DNA of 64,000 nt, from NCBI RefSeq assembly GCF_002300165.1, contig NZ_MLCE01000010.1:1-64000 (forward strand). The letters are read 5' to 3'. The notes beneath the pieces were generated by a model, which was not told where the DNA came from, made no database searches, and saw only the letters and a list, made by a program, of their open reading frames with translations. A program made the translations under genes and the position numbers. This DNA is from Streptomyces sp. Tue6028. Lineage in GTDB: Bacteria; Actinomycetota; Actinomycetes; Streptomycetales; Streptomycetaceae. Below, piece by piece: positions 39,742 to 49,068 of this stretch (positions within the stretch are counted from its first letter, which is position 1; every line of letters starts with the position of its first letter).

Positions 39742-41868
39742 TCAGGCCAGGCCCGCTTCCTTCATCTGCCGCAGCTCCTTCTTCATCTCGGAGACCTCGT
39801 CGCGCAGCCGGGCCGCGATCTCGAACTGGAGGTCGCCGGCCGCGGCACGCATCCGCTCCGTCAGCTCCTCGATCTGCTCGGTGAGTTCCGCCGCGGGCCG
39901 GTCCGTGGGGACCGTCTCCTTGGCCTTGCCCTTGGCCGCCTTGGCGGCCTTTCCCAGCGCGGGGACCGGGGCCTTGGCGCCCTTGCCGTCCTTCGACTTG
40001 CGGTAGCCCGAGCCGAGCAACTGCTCCGTGTCGACGTCCTCGCGGGCGATCTGCGCCACGATGTCGTTGATCTTCTTGCGGAGGGGCTGCGGGTCGATGC
40101 CCCTCTCCTTGTTGTAGGCGATCTGCTTCTCCCGGCGACGGTTGGTCTCGTCGATGGCCTTCTCCATCGCCGGGGTGATCTTGTCGGCGTACATGTGGAC
40201 CTGCCCGGACACATTGCGCGCCGCGCGGCCGATCGTCTGGATCAGTGAGGTTCCGGAGCGCAGGAAGCCCTCCTTGTCGGCGTCGAGGATCGCCACGAGG
40301 GAGACCTCGGGCAGGTCGAGCCCCTCACGGAGCAGGTTGATGCCGACGAGGACGTCGTACTCTCCGGCGCGCAGCTCGCGCAGCAACTCGACACGGCGCA
40401 GGGTGTCGACGTCGCTGTGCAGATAGCGCACCTGGATGCCGAGCTCCAGGAAGTAGTCGGTGAGGTCCTCGGCCATCTTCTTGGTGAGCGTGGTGACCAG
40501 GACGCGCTCGTCCTTCTCGACACGCGTGCGGATCTCGTGCACCAGGTCGTCGATCTGCCCTTCGGTGGGCTTGACCACGACCTCCGGGTCGACGAGGCCG
40601 GTGGGCCGGATGATCTGCTCCACCTGCCCGTCCGAACGGGAGAGCTCGTACTGCCCCGGGGTCGCCGAGAGGTACACCGTCTGCCCGATGCGCTCCTGGA
40701 ACTCCTCCCACTTCAGAGGGCGGTTGTCCAGGGCTGACGGAAGCCGGAAACCGTGGTCCACGAGCGTGCGCTTGCGGGAGGCGTCGCCCTCGTACATGGC
40801 ACCGATCTGGGGCACGGTCACATGCGACTCGTCGATGACGAGCAGGAAGTCGTCCGGGAAGTAGTCCAGCAGCGTGTTGGGTGGGGAGCCGGGCTCACGG
40901 CCGTCGAAGTGCATCGAGTAGTTCTCCACGCCGGAGCAGGAGCCGATCTGGCGGAGCATCTCGATGTCGTACGTGGTGCGCATGCGCAGGCGCTGGGCCT
41001 CCAGGAGCTTGCCCTGCTTCTCCAGCTCGGCGAGGCGCTCCTCCAGCTCCTTCTCGATGTCGTTGACCGCGCGCTCCATGCGCTCGGGGCCCGCCACGTA
41101 GTGCGACGCGGGGAACACGTAGAGCTGGTCGTCGTCGCTGATGACCTCGCCGGTGAGCGGGTGCAGCGTGGACAGGGCCTCGATCTCGTCACCGAACATC
41201 TCGATGCGGACCGCGAGCTCCTCGTACACGGGGAAGATCTCGATGGTGTCGCCGCGGACCCGGAAGGTGCCCCGGGCGAACGCCACGTCATTGCGTGTGT
41301 ACTGGATGTCGACGAAGCGGCGCAGCAGGTCGTCCCGGTCGATCTCGTCGCCGACCTTGAGCGCGACCATGCGGTCCACGTACTCCTGCGGCGTACCTAG
41401 GCCGTAGATGCAGGAGACCGAGGCGACCACGACGACGTCACGGCGGGTCAGCAGCGAGTTGGTCGCGGAGTGGCGCAGGCGCTCCACCTCCTCGTTGATC
41501 GAGGAGTCCTTCTCGATGTAGGTGTCCGACTGCGGGACGTAAGCCTCGGGCTGGTAGTAGTCGTAGTACGAGACGAAGTACTCGACCGTGTTGTTCGGGA
41601 GGAGTTCGCGGAACTCGTTCGCCAGCTGGGCGGCCAGGGTCTTGTTCGGAGCCATCACCAGGGTGGGGCGCTGGAGCTTCTCGATCATCCAGGCCGTGGT
41701 GGCGGACTTGCCCGTGCCGGTCGCGCCCAGGAGGACGACGTCCTTCTCGCCTGCGCGGATGCGCTTCTCCAGCTCGGCGATGGCGGTGGGCTGGTCGCCA
41801 TTCGGCTGGTAGGGGCTGACGACCTCGAAGGGCGCCACCGAACGTTCGATCTTTGATACGGGCCGCAT
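39742..41868 (-). CDS. uvrB: Excinuclease ABC subunit B
   Basis: Damage-verification helicase of nucleotide excision repair, 708 residues. Walker A is [10 protein letters not shown] (about 46-55), the beta-hairpin has [21 protein letters not shown], Walker B/motif II is VIDESHV, helicase motifs V-VI are [13 protein letters not shown] and QTIGRAARN, and the C-terminal UVR motif (about 665-700; [20 protein letters not shown]) binds UvrC. A Lys/Ala-rich low-complexity stretch (about 625-655) precedes the UVR motif. The ATG at 41868 is chosen by homology ([16 protein letters not shown]); a -10 box ends 7 nt before it. Confidence 0.98.
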   Translation of the reverse strand: MRPVSKIERSVAPFEVVSPYQPNGDQPTAIAELEKRIRAGEKDVVLLGATGTGKSATTAWMIEKLQRPTLVMAPNKTLAAQLANEFRELLPNNTVEYFVSYYDYYQPEAYVPQSDTYIEKDSSINEEVERLRHSATNSLLTRRDVVVVASVSCIYGLGTPQEYVDRMVALKVGDEIDRDDLLRRFVDIQYTRNDVAFARGTFRVRGDTIEIFPVYEELAVRIEMFGDEIEALSTLHPLTGEVISDDDQLYVFPASHYVAGPERMERAVNDIEKELEERLAELEKQGKLLEAQRLRMRTTYDIEMLRQIGSCSGVENYSMHFDGREPGSPPNTLLDYFPDDFLLVIDESHVTVPQIGAMYEGDASRKRTLVDHGFRLPSALDNRPLKWEEFQERIGQTVYLSATPGQYELSRSDGQVEQIIRPTGLVDPEVVVKPTEGQIDDLVHEIRTRVEKDERVLVTTLTKKMAEDLTDYFLELGIQVRYLHSDVDTLRRVELLRELRAGEYDVLVGINLLREGLDLPEVSLVAILDADKEGFLRSGTSLIQTIGRAARNVSGQVHMYADKITPAMEKAIDETNRRREKQIAYNKERGIDPQPLRKKINDIVAQIAREDVDTEQLLGSGYRKSKDGKGAKAPVPALGKAAKAAKGKAKETVPTDRPAAELTEQIEELTERMRAAAGDLQFEIAARLRDEVSEMKKELRQMKEAGLA

Positions 41869-41875
41869 GGAATCC

Positions 41876-41898
41876 ACCGTACGACCCCGCACTGACAA
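41876..41898 (-). promoter_or_regulatory. RecA-NDp promoter of uvrB (leaderless)
   Basis: On the minus strand: TTGTCAGTGCG, six bases, TACGGT, then GGATTCC and the ATG. Nine of eleven positions match the consensus. The 7-nt distance from -10 to ATG puts the transcription start on the start codon; no ribosome site fits in between. Confidence 0.8.
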
Positions 41899-41908
41899 CG
41901 GGGTCCGA

Positions 41909-42775
41909 TCACCAGTTCTGCGGAGTGCGCGACCTCCGCTGCGCGCGGACCCGCCCGGGTCGGACCGGGGGCCGGCCGCCGGGGCGCCGCACCGCGGTGT
42001 GGGCCGGGACACCCGGCCGGTTCTCCATGGGAGTCCAGTCGGGCTTGCCCATGACCATGAGCGGATCGAACATCACGACGACGCCCGCGAGGCACAGGAA
42101 GGCCAGCGGGCCGATCATCATGGGCGCGAGCAGGGCCGCGGCCGAGTCCCCGCCGGGAGTGCTGGACGTGCCGTGCAGATGGACGCTGAGGGCGGCCATG
42201 CCCGTGTAGTGCATGCCGGTCACCGCCAGCCCCATCACGAGGCTCGCGCCCACGCTCCAGAGGAATCCCCGGACCTGTCCCGCCGCCCACAGGGCGGCCG
42301 TGGCGGCGACCACGGCTATGACGACGGAGGCGGAGACGGTGAGGGTGTTGTATTCGAGTTTCCCGTTCAGCCGCATTCCCGCCATGCCGAGATAGTGCAT
42401 CGAGGCCACGCCGAGGCCGGTGATCGTGCCTCCTGTGAAGAGCGCCGCCCCACTGGCACCGCGGTAGCCGACGATGAAGATCCCGATGCCCACCATCACG
42501 ATGGCAACGCCCAGACTGGCGTACGTCGTCGGTCTGTCGTAGTGGACCGGCGTCTGCCCGACGCTGAATCCCATCATCGCGATGAAGTGCATGGTCCAGA
42601 TGCCGGAGCCGATCGCGGCCGAGCCGAGGGCGAGCCAGCCGGCCCGCCAGGAGCGGGCGACCAGCATCGATCTGGTGGTGCAGCGCAGTCCGAGCGCTCC
42701 GCCCAGGCAGGCCATGAGGTAGGCCACCAGCGGTGTGACGAGTCCGTAAGTGAAGCCGTCGACCGTGCCCTGCAT
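41909..42775 (-). CDS. MHYT-domain membrane sensor without output domain
   Basis: A 288-residue protein with seven predicted helices. Three copies of the MHYT metal-binding motif are visible: MHFIAMMGF (about 62-70), MHYLGMAGM (about 125-133) and MHYTGMAAL (about 191-199). The domain is proposed to bind copper and to sense O2, CO or NO. Most MHYT proteins carry GGDEF/EAL or kinase domains, but here only a Pro/Arg-rich tail follows (about 250-288). The output is therefore unknown; it might act through a partner. The ATG at 42775 follows GGGAGGG. Confidence 0.9.
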   Translation of the reverse strand: MQGTVDGFTYGLVTPLVAYLMACLGGALGLRCTTRSMLVARSWRAGWLALGSAAIGSGIWTMHFIAMMGFSVGQTPVHYDRPTTYASLGVAIVMVGIGIFIVGYRGASGAALFTGGTITGLGVASMHYLGMAGMRLNGKLEYNTLTVSASVVIAVVAATAALWAAGQVRGFLWSVGASLVMGLAVTGMHYTGMAALSVHLHGTSSTPGGDSAAALLAPMMIGPLAFLCLAGVVVMFDPLMVMGKPDWTPMENRPGVPAHTAVRRPGGRPPVRPGRVRAQRRSRTPQNW

Positions 42776-43055
42776 GCGCGGATGCCCTCCCCGCCGTGTT
42801 GCTCCTGAAAAGCCCTGAAATTCCCCCACCCGGAGGACCGCACGAGCGGACTGGGCCGAGGCGAAGAGTATGACTCCCACCGGAATGGTCGAACGATTTT
42901 CCGGCAAAGAATCACGGCCTCGCCGCACCTGTGCGGCGCCGGTGTGTGGACTTGGGCAACTCCATTCAATTTGTGGCCACCTCACACACCACCTTCATCG
43001 ACTCTCTGCTGTCACTCTTGTGCTGTCCGTGATCACACGACGCTGAGGAGGACGC

Positions 43056-43928
43056 ATGTACGCGCGCGTAACCGCCGCCACGACCGCCGCGTTTCTTGGA
43101 GGCGCCGCCGTGATACTGCCCAGCCCGCACGCGCGCGCCGGGTCCCAGGGAACCGGTCCGGTCGTCGTCTCCCACCGCGGCGCCTCCGCCTACGCTCCCG
43201 AGAACACCCTGGCCGCCATCGACAAAGCCTCTGCCCTGGGGTTCGACTGGGTCGAGAACGACGTCCAGCGCACGAAGGACGGCGAACTCGTCGTCCTCCA
43301 CGACGCGGGCCTGGCGCGCACGACCGATGTCGAGGAGCTCTACCCGCACAGAGCTCCCTGGAACGTCCGGGACTTCACCGCGGCCGAGATCGCCCGCCTG
43401 GACGCCGGGAGCTGGTTCGGCTCCCGGTACGCGGGCGCGCGCGTGCCGACGCTCGCGAAATACATGGCGCGCGTCGCGCACAACCACCAGAAGCTCGTCC
43501 TGGAGATCAAGAACCCCCAGCTCTACCCAGGCATCGAACGGGAGACCCTCAAGCTGCTGAGCAACGAGGGCTGGCTCGACCGGGCGCACGTCACGGGCCG
43601 CCTGATCGTGCAGAGCTTCAGCGCCGACAGTGTGCGAACGGTGCACGACCTGCGCCCGGACGTCCGCACGGCCTTCCTGGGTACGCCGTCGGTGGCGCAG
43701 CTGCCGCGGTACGCGCGATTCGCCGACCAGATCAACTCGGATCACACCACGCTCTCCTCCGGCTACGTCTCGGCGGTCCACGCGTTCCACGGGCCGCACG
43801 GAACGCCGATGAAGGCCTTCGCGTGGACCGTGAACGACAAGGACGGCGCCCGGCGGGTGATGGGCTTCGGCGTCGACGGGATCATCACCAACGCTCCCGA
43901 CGTGGTCCGGAAAGCGGTGGACGACTAG
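43056..43928 (+). CDS. Secreted glycerophosphodiester phosphodiesterase
   Basis: Hydrolyses glycerophosphodiesters to glycerol 3-phosphate and an alcohol, outside the cell. The protein has 290 residues: a signal peptide (about 1-28, ending HARAG), then a GDPD TIM barrel with SHRGASAYAPENTLAAI (catalytic His, about 39-55), VENDVQRTKDGELVVLHD (metal ligands and second His, about 66-83) and VLEIKNP (about 149-155). GAGGAGG precedes the ATG. Likely phosphate/carbon scavenging from phospholipid head groups or teichoic acid. I looked for PHO-box direct repeats upstream and found none. Confidence 0.94.
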   Translation: MYARVTAATTAAFLGGAAVILPSPHARAGSQGTGPVVVSHRGASAYAPENTLAAIDKASALGFDWVENDVQRTKDGELVVLHDAGLARTTDVEELYPHRAPWNVRDFTAAEIARLDAGSWFGSRYAGARVPTLAKYMARVAHNHQKLVLEIKNPQLYPGIERETLKLLSNEGWLDRAHVTGRLIVQSFSADSVRTVHDLRPDVRTAFLGTPSVAQLPRYARFADQINSDHTTLSSGYVSAVHAFHGPHGTPMKAFAWTVNDKDGARRVMGFGVDGIITNAPDVVRKAVDD

Positions 43929-44076
43929 AGGGCTTCCCTGTCCGGGGCGGCGGGGCGGCCTCCTCACCCGGGGCCCGCGCGGCCGCTCTCCCGCCCCGGG
44001 CTCCACGGCTCTCCCGCCCGTGGTGCGGACACGCACCGGGGTCCGCGCCACGGGCGGCCCGTCGGCGGGACGGGCA

Positions 44077-44099
44077 TTGTCAGTGGCGCGCCGTACGGT
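44077..44099 (+). promoter_or_regulatory. RecA-NDp promoter of ogt (leaderless)
   Basis: TTGTCAGTGGC, six bases, TACGGT: a perfect 11-mer and spacer. Seven bases (GGGGCGC) separate the -10 from the ATG, so the mRNA should be leaderless. Confidence 0.87.
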
Positions 44100-44106
44100 G
44101 GGGCGC

Positions 44107-44661
44107 ATGGACAGCCACGGGCAGTACGGGCAACAGGTCGTGTGGACCGTCGTCGGCACGGACATCGGTCCGCTGCTCCTCGCGGCGACACGCGACGGCC
44201 TGGTGAACGTCGTGTTCCACGCCACGGACACGGTGCGCGACAAGGCACTCGACCGACTCGCGTCCCGGCTGGGCACCGACCCCGTCGAGGCACCCGGGTC
44301 CCCCCTGCTCGCGGAGGCGATACGCCAGGTCTCGGCGTACTTCGCGGGCGAGCGGCACGACTTCGAGCTGCCGCTCGACTGGTCCCTGATCTCCGGGTTC
44401 AACCGTCAGGTGCTGCGCGAGCTCGCGTCGGGCGTGCCGTACGGCTCGGTCGTGGGCTACGGCGACCTGGCCGGACGGGTGGGCCAGCCGGGCGCGGCAC
44501 AGGCCGTGGGCGTGGCCATGGGCTCGAATCCGCTGCCGGTCGTGGTGCCCTGCCACCGGGTGGTCGAGAGCGACGGCGGCATCGGCGGGTTCGGGGGCGG
44601 CCTGGAGACCAAGCGGAAACTGCTCGCACTGGAAGGCGTGCTGCCGGAACCGCTGTTCTGA
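44107..44661 (+). CDS. ogt: Methylated-DNA--protein-cysteine S-methyltransferase
   Basis: Suicide repair protein that takes the alkyl group from O6-alkylguanine (and O4-alkylthymine). The protein has 184 residues. The acceptor-Cys motif VVPCHRVV (about 140-147), the helix-turn-helix segment VPYGSVVGYGDLAGRVGQPGAAQAVGVAMGSNPLP (about 107-141) and the final GGIGGFGGGLETKRKLLALE are complete. The ATG at 44107 is fixed by homology and by the -10 box 7 nt before it. A stand-alone gene with a damage-responsive promoter, separate from any AlkA/Ada unit. Confidence 0.95.
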   Translation: MDSHGQYGQQVVWTVVGTDIGPLLLAATRDGLVNVVFHATDTVRDKALDRLASRLGTDPVEAPGSPLLAEAIRQVSAYFAGERHDFELPLDWSLISGFNRQVLRELASGVPYGSVVGYGDLAGRVGQPGAAQAVGVAMGSNPLPVVVPCHRVVESDGGIGGFGGGLETKRKLLALEGVLPEPLF

Positions 44662-44783
44662 CGCCGCACCACCGCTGACCGGGGGACCTCCGGCGGATGT
44701 TCGTACAGGGGTGCGGGCTGGGACACTGCGCCGGTGACCAGATCCCGTACCGCGTCCTGTTCCCTCGCGCCCCGGTGTCCCGC

Positions 44784-46049
44784 GTGACGTCCGTCGAGCG
44801 GCAGGCCGGCGTCCCCGTCGACGCCGAGGCGATACCCGCGCTGCGCCGCCGCATCACCGCCGTGCTGATCGCCGGTCAGATCCTCGGCGGGCTCGGCGTC
44901 GCCACCGGCATCGCGCTCGCCACCGTACTGGCCCAGCAGGTCAGCGGCACCGAGTCGCTGTCCGGACTGGCGCCGACCGCGACCGTGACCGGTACAGCGG
45001 TGCTCTCGGTGCCGCTGGCGGCGCTGATGACGGCGCGAGGACGCCGGCCGGGCCTTGTACTGGGGTACCTCATCGGTGCTGCGGGCGCGGCCGTCGTCGT
45101 GGTCGCCGCGAGCGTCGGAAGCTTCCCGCTGCTGCTGCTCGGCATGGCGGGTTTCGGCGCGGCCTCCTCGGCGAATCTGCAGGCGCGCTTCGCCGCCGCC
45201 GACCTGGCCGAGCCCACGATGCGGGCCCGCGCCATCTCGAACGTGGTGTGGGCGACGACGATCGGGGCGGTGCTGGGTCCCAACATCGCCGCGCCCGCCG
45301 GACGCAGCGTCTCGGGACTCGGGATCCCCGAGGCGGCGGGACCGTTCCTGTGGGCGTCCGGGGTGTTCCTCGTGTCGGCGCTGCTGGTGGCCGTACTGCT
45401 GCGACCCGATCCGCTGCTGACCGCCAGGGCGCTCTCACCGGCCGAGGAGCGGTCGGCCGACGCGCGCTCGCTGCGGGCCGGGTTCGCCGCCGTCGCGGCC
45501 TCGCCGCGGGCCAGGCTCGCACTCGTGACCGTGGCGGTCGCGCACACGGCCATGGTCTCGGTCATGTCGATGACCCCCGTGGACCTCGGGCACCACGGGG
45601 CGAGCATCGATCTGATCGGGCTGGTGATCAGCGGACACATCGCGGGCATGTACGCGTTCTCGCCGCTGATGGGGCGGCTCTCGGACCGGCTCGGTCGACT
45701 GTCCGGGATAGCGCTCGCGGTGGCCCTGCTGGCTGCGGCGACGCTGCTCGCGGGGACGGCGGATGCCCACCACGAGCAGACCGCTGTGGGGCTGTTCCTG
45801 CTCGGTCTCGGCTGGTCTTCCGCCCTCGTGTCGGGCTCCGCGCTCCTCACGGACTCCGTGCCGCAGGCGGCACGGGCCGCGGCCCAAGGGCTGTCCGACC
45901 TGACCATGAACACGGCGGCCGGTCTCGGTGGAGCGACCGCCGGAGTCGTCGCCGCGCAGGCGGGCTACGGCTGGCTGAACCTCGCCGCCGCCTGTCTGCT
46001 GGTGCCCTTGGGCGGCCTGGCGCTGTTCACCCGGAACCGCCGCCGATGA
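44784..46049 (+). CDS. MFS transporter (drug/metabolite efflux type)
   Basis: A 421-residue 12-helix MFS protein. Landmarks are the first helix AVLIAGQILGGLGVATGIAL (about 23-42), the loop TARGRRPGLVLGYLIG, and the second-half loop GRLSDRLGRLSGIALAV. No substrate can be named. The GTG at 44784 (VTSVERQAGVP) is preferred because the upstream 29 codons to the ATG at 44697 show no conserved content, but neither start has a strong ribosome site. It follows ogt by about 120 bp, though the ogt promoter is unlikely to be meant for it. Confidence 0.85.
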   Translation: MTSVERQAGVPVDAEAIPALRRRITAVLIAGQILGGLGVATGIALATVLAQQVSGTESLSGLAPTATVTGTAVLSVPLAALMTARGRRPGLVLGYLIGAAGAAVVVVAASVGSFPLLLLGMAGFGAASSANLQARFAAADLAEPTMRARAISNVVWATTIGAVLGPNIAAPAGRSVSGLGIPEAAGPFLWASGVFLVSALLVAVLLRPDPLLTARALSPAEERSADARSLRAGFAAVAASPRARLALVTVAVAHTAMVSVMSMTPVDLGHHGASIDLIGLVISGHIAGMYAFSPLMGRLSDRLGRLSGIALAVALLAAATLLAGTADAHHEQTAVGLFLLGLGWSSALVSGSALLTDSVPQAARAAAQGLSDLTMNTAAGLGGATAGVVAAQAGYGWLNLAAACLLVPLGGLALFTRNRRR

Positions 46050-46173
46050 GCCGGACCGGCGGATGCGGTCGAGCCCCCCAGAGGTCTTCAGACGTGCAAA
46101 GGCCTCCGGACTTCAGCGGTTCAGGACTTCAGGGGCTTCAAGAGCCGCGAAGGCTGTGAAGGCTTCGAGGCCT

Positions 46174-46536
46174 TCAGAGGCTGATGTGGTACGCCTTGCG
46201 CAGCGTCTCGTGCACGGTCCACGTCGTGCGGTCGCCCTCGCGCAGGATCGCCGCGTCGCCCGGGCCCACCTCGATGACGTCGCCGCCCTCGACCTCGATC
46301 GTGGCGCGGCCGCTGACCACGACGAAGAGCTCGTTCGCCTCGGTGTCGGTCACCACGCCGGGCGTGATCTGCCAGATGCCGCGCAACTGCTTGCCGTCGG
46401 GGGACTCCCACAGCACCTTGCCCGTCACGACCGGCTCGCCGGAGACGATCTGTGCCGGGTCCAGCGGCTCCGGTTCGAGCTCGGCGTCGGGGATGTGCAC
46501 GGCGAAGGACGGGGTGGCCCCGGTGTTCGTGGTCAT
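46174..46536 (-). CDS. Cupin-domain protein
   Basis: A 120-residue single-domain cupin (PF05899-like, ethanolamine/ureidoglycine type fold). The second cupin motif is visible in VSGRATIEVEGGDVIEVGPGDAAILREGDRTTW (about 72-104), and the first is reduced (TDTEANELFVVVSG), keeping few of the usual metal-binding His. Function unknown; small cupins of this kind bind small ligands or stabilise sugar pathways. Downstream, 46080-46185 consists of short CTTCAG/GGCTTC repeats. Confidence 0.85.
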   Translation of the reverse strand: MTTNTGATPSFAVHIPDAELEPEPLDPAQIVSGEPVVTGKVLWESPDGKQLRGIWQITPGVVTDTEANELFVVVSGRATIEVEGGDVIEVGPGDAAILREGDRTTWTVHETLRKAYHISL

Positions 46537-46641
46537 GAGCGGTCACCCTAAGGGCAGGGCCATCGGGAGCGGCGACGAGGGTGCCCGCCGCTCGACCGGC
46601 CGGATTCGCCGAGGGACCGCCGAGGGACCGCCGAGGAGGGA

Positions 46642-47070
46642 CTACTCGTAGTGCCGGGCCTCGAAGACGTTTCCGTCCGGGTCGCGGAAGTAGAAGCTGC
46701 GCTTGGCCGGCCCGCGGGCGCCGGAGGCGTCGTAGGAGAAGCCCGAGACGGAGACGGACCGTTCCTCCAGACGGGCGTGCAGGGCGTCGAACTCGTCCTC
46801 CGGGAAGGACAGGCAGACGTGGTTCACCGGGTGACCGGCGCTCTCCGTGCCGCCCGGGACCATGTTCATGTACTCCGCCAGGGGCAGCGGCGCCAGGTCG
46901 AGGATGGTCTCCTCGTTGACGCGCACGGAGGGGAAGGACGCCTTTCCCGCGGCGTATTCGGCGACCATCAGGGGCTCCAGGCCGACGGCGTCCTCGTAGA
47001 ACGCGGCCGCGGCGGCCGGGTCGCGCACCCAGAGGACGACATGGTCGAGACGTGTCGAGTTGTCCGTCAT
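46642..47070 (-). CDS. VOC-family (glyoxalase/bleomycin-resistance fold) protein
   Basis: A 142-residue protein with the paired beta-alpha-beta-beta-beta modules of the vicinal oxygen chelate superfamily: LDHVVLWVRDPAAAAAFYEDAVGLEP (about 8-33), then VNHVCLSFPEDEFDALHARL (about 82-101) and SFYFRDPDGNVFEARHYE (about 125-142). Metal ligands at His-10, His-84 and the terminal Glu fit a metalloenzyme. Substrate unknown. Divergent from psuG. Confidence 0.88.
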   Translation of the reverse strand: MTDNSTRLDHVVLWVRDPAAAAAFYEDAVGLEPLMVAEYAAGKASFPSVRVNEETILDLAPLPLAEYMNMVPGGTESAGHPVNHVCLSFPEDEFDALHARLEERSVSVSGFSYDASGARGPAKRSFYFRDPDGNVFEARHYE

Positions 47071-47175
47071 GCCCCCAGGCTGGTGGCGTACGGCGCGGCT
47101 CGCAAGAGTTTGACCGGGTGCGCCGCCCGCCAGAGATCCAGATAGGGGGAACCTCGACCGACAGGAGGCAGACGC

Positions 47176-48081
47176 GTGATCGTGGTGTCCGAAGAGGTGC
47201 GAGAGGCGCTCGACGCGCGCCGGCCGGTGGTGGCTCTGGAGTCGACGATCATCGCGCACGGGCTGCCGCGCCCACGCAATCTGCAGGTCGCGCTGGAGCT
47301 GGAGGACGCCGTACGGCAGGAGGGCGCGGTACCCGCGACGATCGCGGTGCTCGACGGGCGGCCCCACGTGGGACTGGACAAGGACCAGGTGGAGCGGGTC
47401 GCCAACGAGGACGGGATCCGCAAACTGGGCCACCGAGACCTGCCCCTCGCCATGGCGGCGGGCGCGAGCGGGGCGACGACGGTGTCCGCGACGGCGCTGC
47501 TGGCCGCGCGGGCGGGTCTGCGGGTGTTCGCCACGGGCGGGCTGGGCGGGGTGCACCGGGAGTGGACGGTGACGCAGGACGAGTCCGCCGACCTGGGCCT
47601 GCTGGCGCGTACCCGGATCACGGTGGTGTGCGCGGGCGTGAAGTCGATCCTGGACGTGCCGGCGACCCTGCAGCGGCTGGAGACGCTCGGTGTGGCGGTC
47701 GCCGGGTACGGCACGGACCGGTTCCCCGGCTTCTATCTGTCGGACTCCGGTCATCCCGTCGACTGGACGTTGGACTCCCCCGAGCAGGTCGCCGAGGTCA
47801 TGCGCGCACAGGACGCGCTGGACGCCCCGGACTCGTCCCTCGTCGTGGCGAACCCGGTGCCCAAGGAGGAGCAGCTCGATCCAGGGCTCCACGCGCGCGT
47901 GCTCGCCGACGCGCTGCAGGCGTGCGAGGCGGAGGGGGTGACGGGGCAGGCGGTGACGCCGTTCCTGCTGGACTACTTGGTCCGGCACACCGACGGTGCC
48001 TCGCTGAGCGCCAATCTGGCCGCGGTGCGCGGCAACGTACGCCTCGCGGCGCGCATCGCGGCGGCCTGGGCCCGGGTGTGA
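47176..48081 (+). CDS. psuG: Pseudouridine-5'-phosphate glycosidase
   Basis: Splits pseudouridine 5'-phosphate into uracil and ribose 5-phosphate. The protein has 301 residues with the family opening VVALESTIIAHGLPRPRNLQVALELE (about 15-40), VPATIAVLDGRPHVGL (about 52-67), LARTRITVVCAGVKSILDVPATLQRLETLGVAVAGY (about 142-177) and the catalytic Lys/Glu region NPVPKEEQLDP. GTG start with AGGAGG 8 bp upstream. Its stop overlaps the kinase gene by 4 bp, the expected psuG-psuK operon for salvaging RNA-derived pseudouridine. Confidence 0.95.
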   Translation: MIVVSEEVREALDARRPVVALESTIIAHGLPRPRNLQVALELEDAVRQEGAVPATIAVLDGRPHVGLDKDQVERVANEDGIRKLGHRDLPLAMAAGASGATTVSATALLAARAGLRVFATGGLGGVHREWTVTQDESADLGLLARTRITVVCAGVKSILDVPATLQRLETLGVAVAGYGTDRFPGFYLSDSGHPVDWTLDSPEQVAEVMRAQDALDAPDSSLVVANPVPKEEQLDPGLHARVLADALQACEAEGVTGQAVTPFLLDYLVRHTDGASLSANLAAVRGNVRLAARIAAAWARV

Positions 48082-49025
48082 ACGGGACGGACCGCGGGGA
48101 CTCCGGGCCGGGCGCCGGGAGCTCCGCGGGCGCGCTGCTGGTCGTCGGGGACGTGGTCACGGATGTCGTCGCCCGGCATCGGGGGCCGCTCACCACGGGT
48201 ACGGACACGGCTGCCGCGATCCGGACCCTGCCGGGCGGGGCGGGCGCCAACGTCGCGTGCTGGGCGGCGCATCGGGGCTGCCCGGACGTACGGCTGCTCG
48301 GCCGGGTGGGCAAGGAAGCGGCCGAGTGGCACGGACGTGAGCTCGCCGCCTGCGGGGTACGTCCGCTGCTGGTCGTGGATCCGCGGGCGCCGACCGGGAC
48401 GGTGATCTGTCTGGTCGACGGGGGTGCCGCGGCGGAGCGGACGTTCCTCACGGACAGCGGGGCGTCCCTGCGGCTCGAACCGGCCGACTGGTCGTCCGCG
48501 CTCCTCGACGGTGTGGCGCGGCTGCACCTGTCGGGATACCTGCTCTTCTCCGAGCCGGGCAGGGCGTTGTTGCCGGTGGCGCTGGAGTCGGCACGCGCGC
48601 GTGGCGTGCCGGTGAGTCTGGATCCGGCGTCGGCGGGTTTCCTCGTCGAACTGGGCGTGGACCGCTTCCTCGGACTCGTCGAGGGCATCGACGTCCTGCT
48701 GCCCAGCCGTGCCGAGGCGCACCTGCTGACCGGGCTGCCCGATCCGGCCGACGCCGCGGCCAAGCTGAGCCACCACGTGCCCCTGGTCGTCGCGAAGCAG
48801 GGAGGCGACGGAGCCCTGGTGGCCCGTTCGGGGCGCATCCTGACCCGCGTCCCGGCTGCGCCCGCGACCCCTCGCGACACCACGGGGGCCGGGGACGCCT
48901 TCACCGGGGCGTTCCTGGCCGCCCTGCTCGCGGGCGCGGAACCCGAGGAGGCGGCGGTGGAGGGGTGCGCGGCGGGAGCGAGGGCGGTCGAGCGGGTCGG
49001 CGGCAGGCCTCCGGCGCGCCCCTGA
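48078..49025 (+). CDS. psuK: PfkB-family kinase, probable pseudouridine kinase
   Basis: A 315-residue ribokinase-fold enzyme. Signatures are GGAGANVACWAAHRG (about 53-67) and the C-terminal DTTGAGDAFTGAFLAALLAG (about 266-285) with the catalytic Asp. Its translational coupling to psuG (GTG overlapping TGA) argues strongly that it makes pseudouridine 5'-phosphate for that enzyme; family alone would not decide the substrate. Converges with the methyltransferase gene 44 bp away. Confidence 0.88.
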   Translation: MNGTDRGDSGPGAGSSAGALLVVGDVVTDVVARHRGPLTTGTDTAAAIRTLPGGAGANVACWAAHRGCPDVRLLGRVGKEAAEWHGRELAACGVRPLLVVDPRAPTGTVICLVDGGAAAERTFLTDSGASLRLEPADWSSALLDGVARLHLSGYLLFSEPGRALLPVALESARARGVPVSLDPASAGFLVELGVDRFLGLVEGIDVLLPSRAEAHLLTGLPDPADAAAKLSHHVPLVVAKQGGDGALVARSGRILTRVPAAPATPRDTTGAGDAFTGAFLAALLAGAEPEEAAVEGCAAGARAVERVGGRPPARP

Positions 49026-49068
49026 CGACAGGCATGAGCAGCCGGCGAGGGCACGGTGGCCGCGCCGG

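Noticed and set aside
42776..43055. PHO-box search upstream of the glycerophosphodiester phosphodiesterase
   Set aside because: No 11-bp GTTCACC-type direct repeats were visible.
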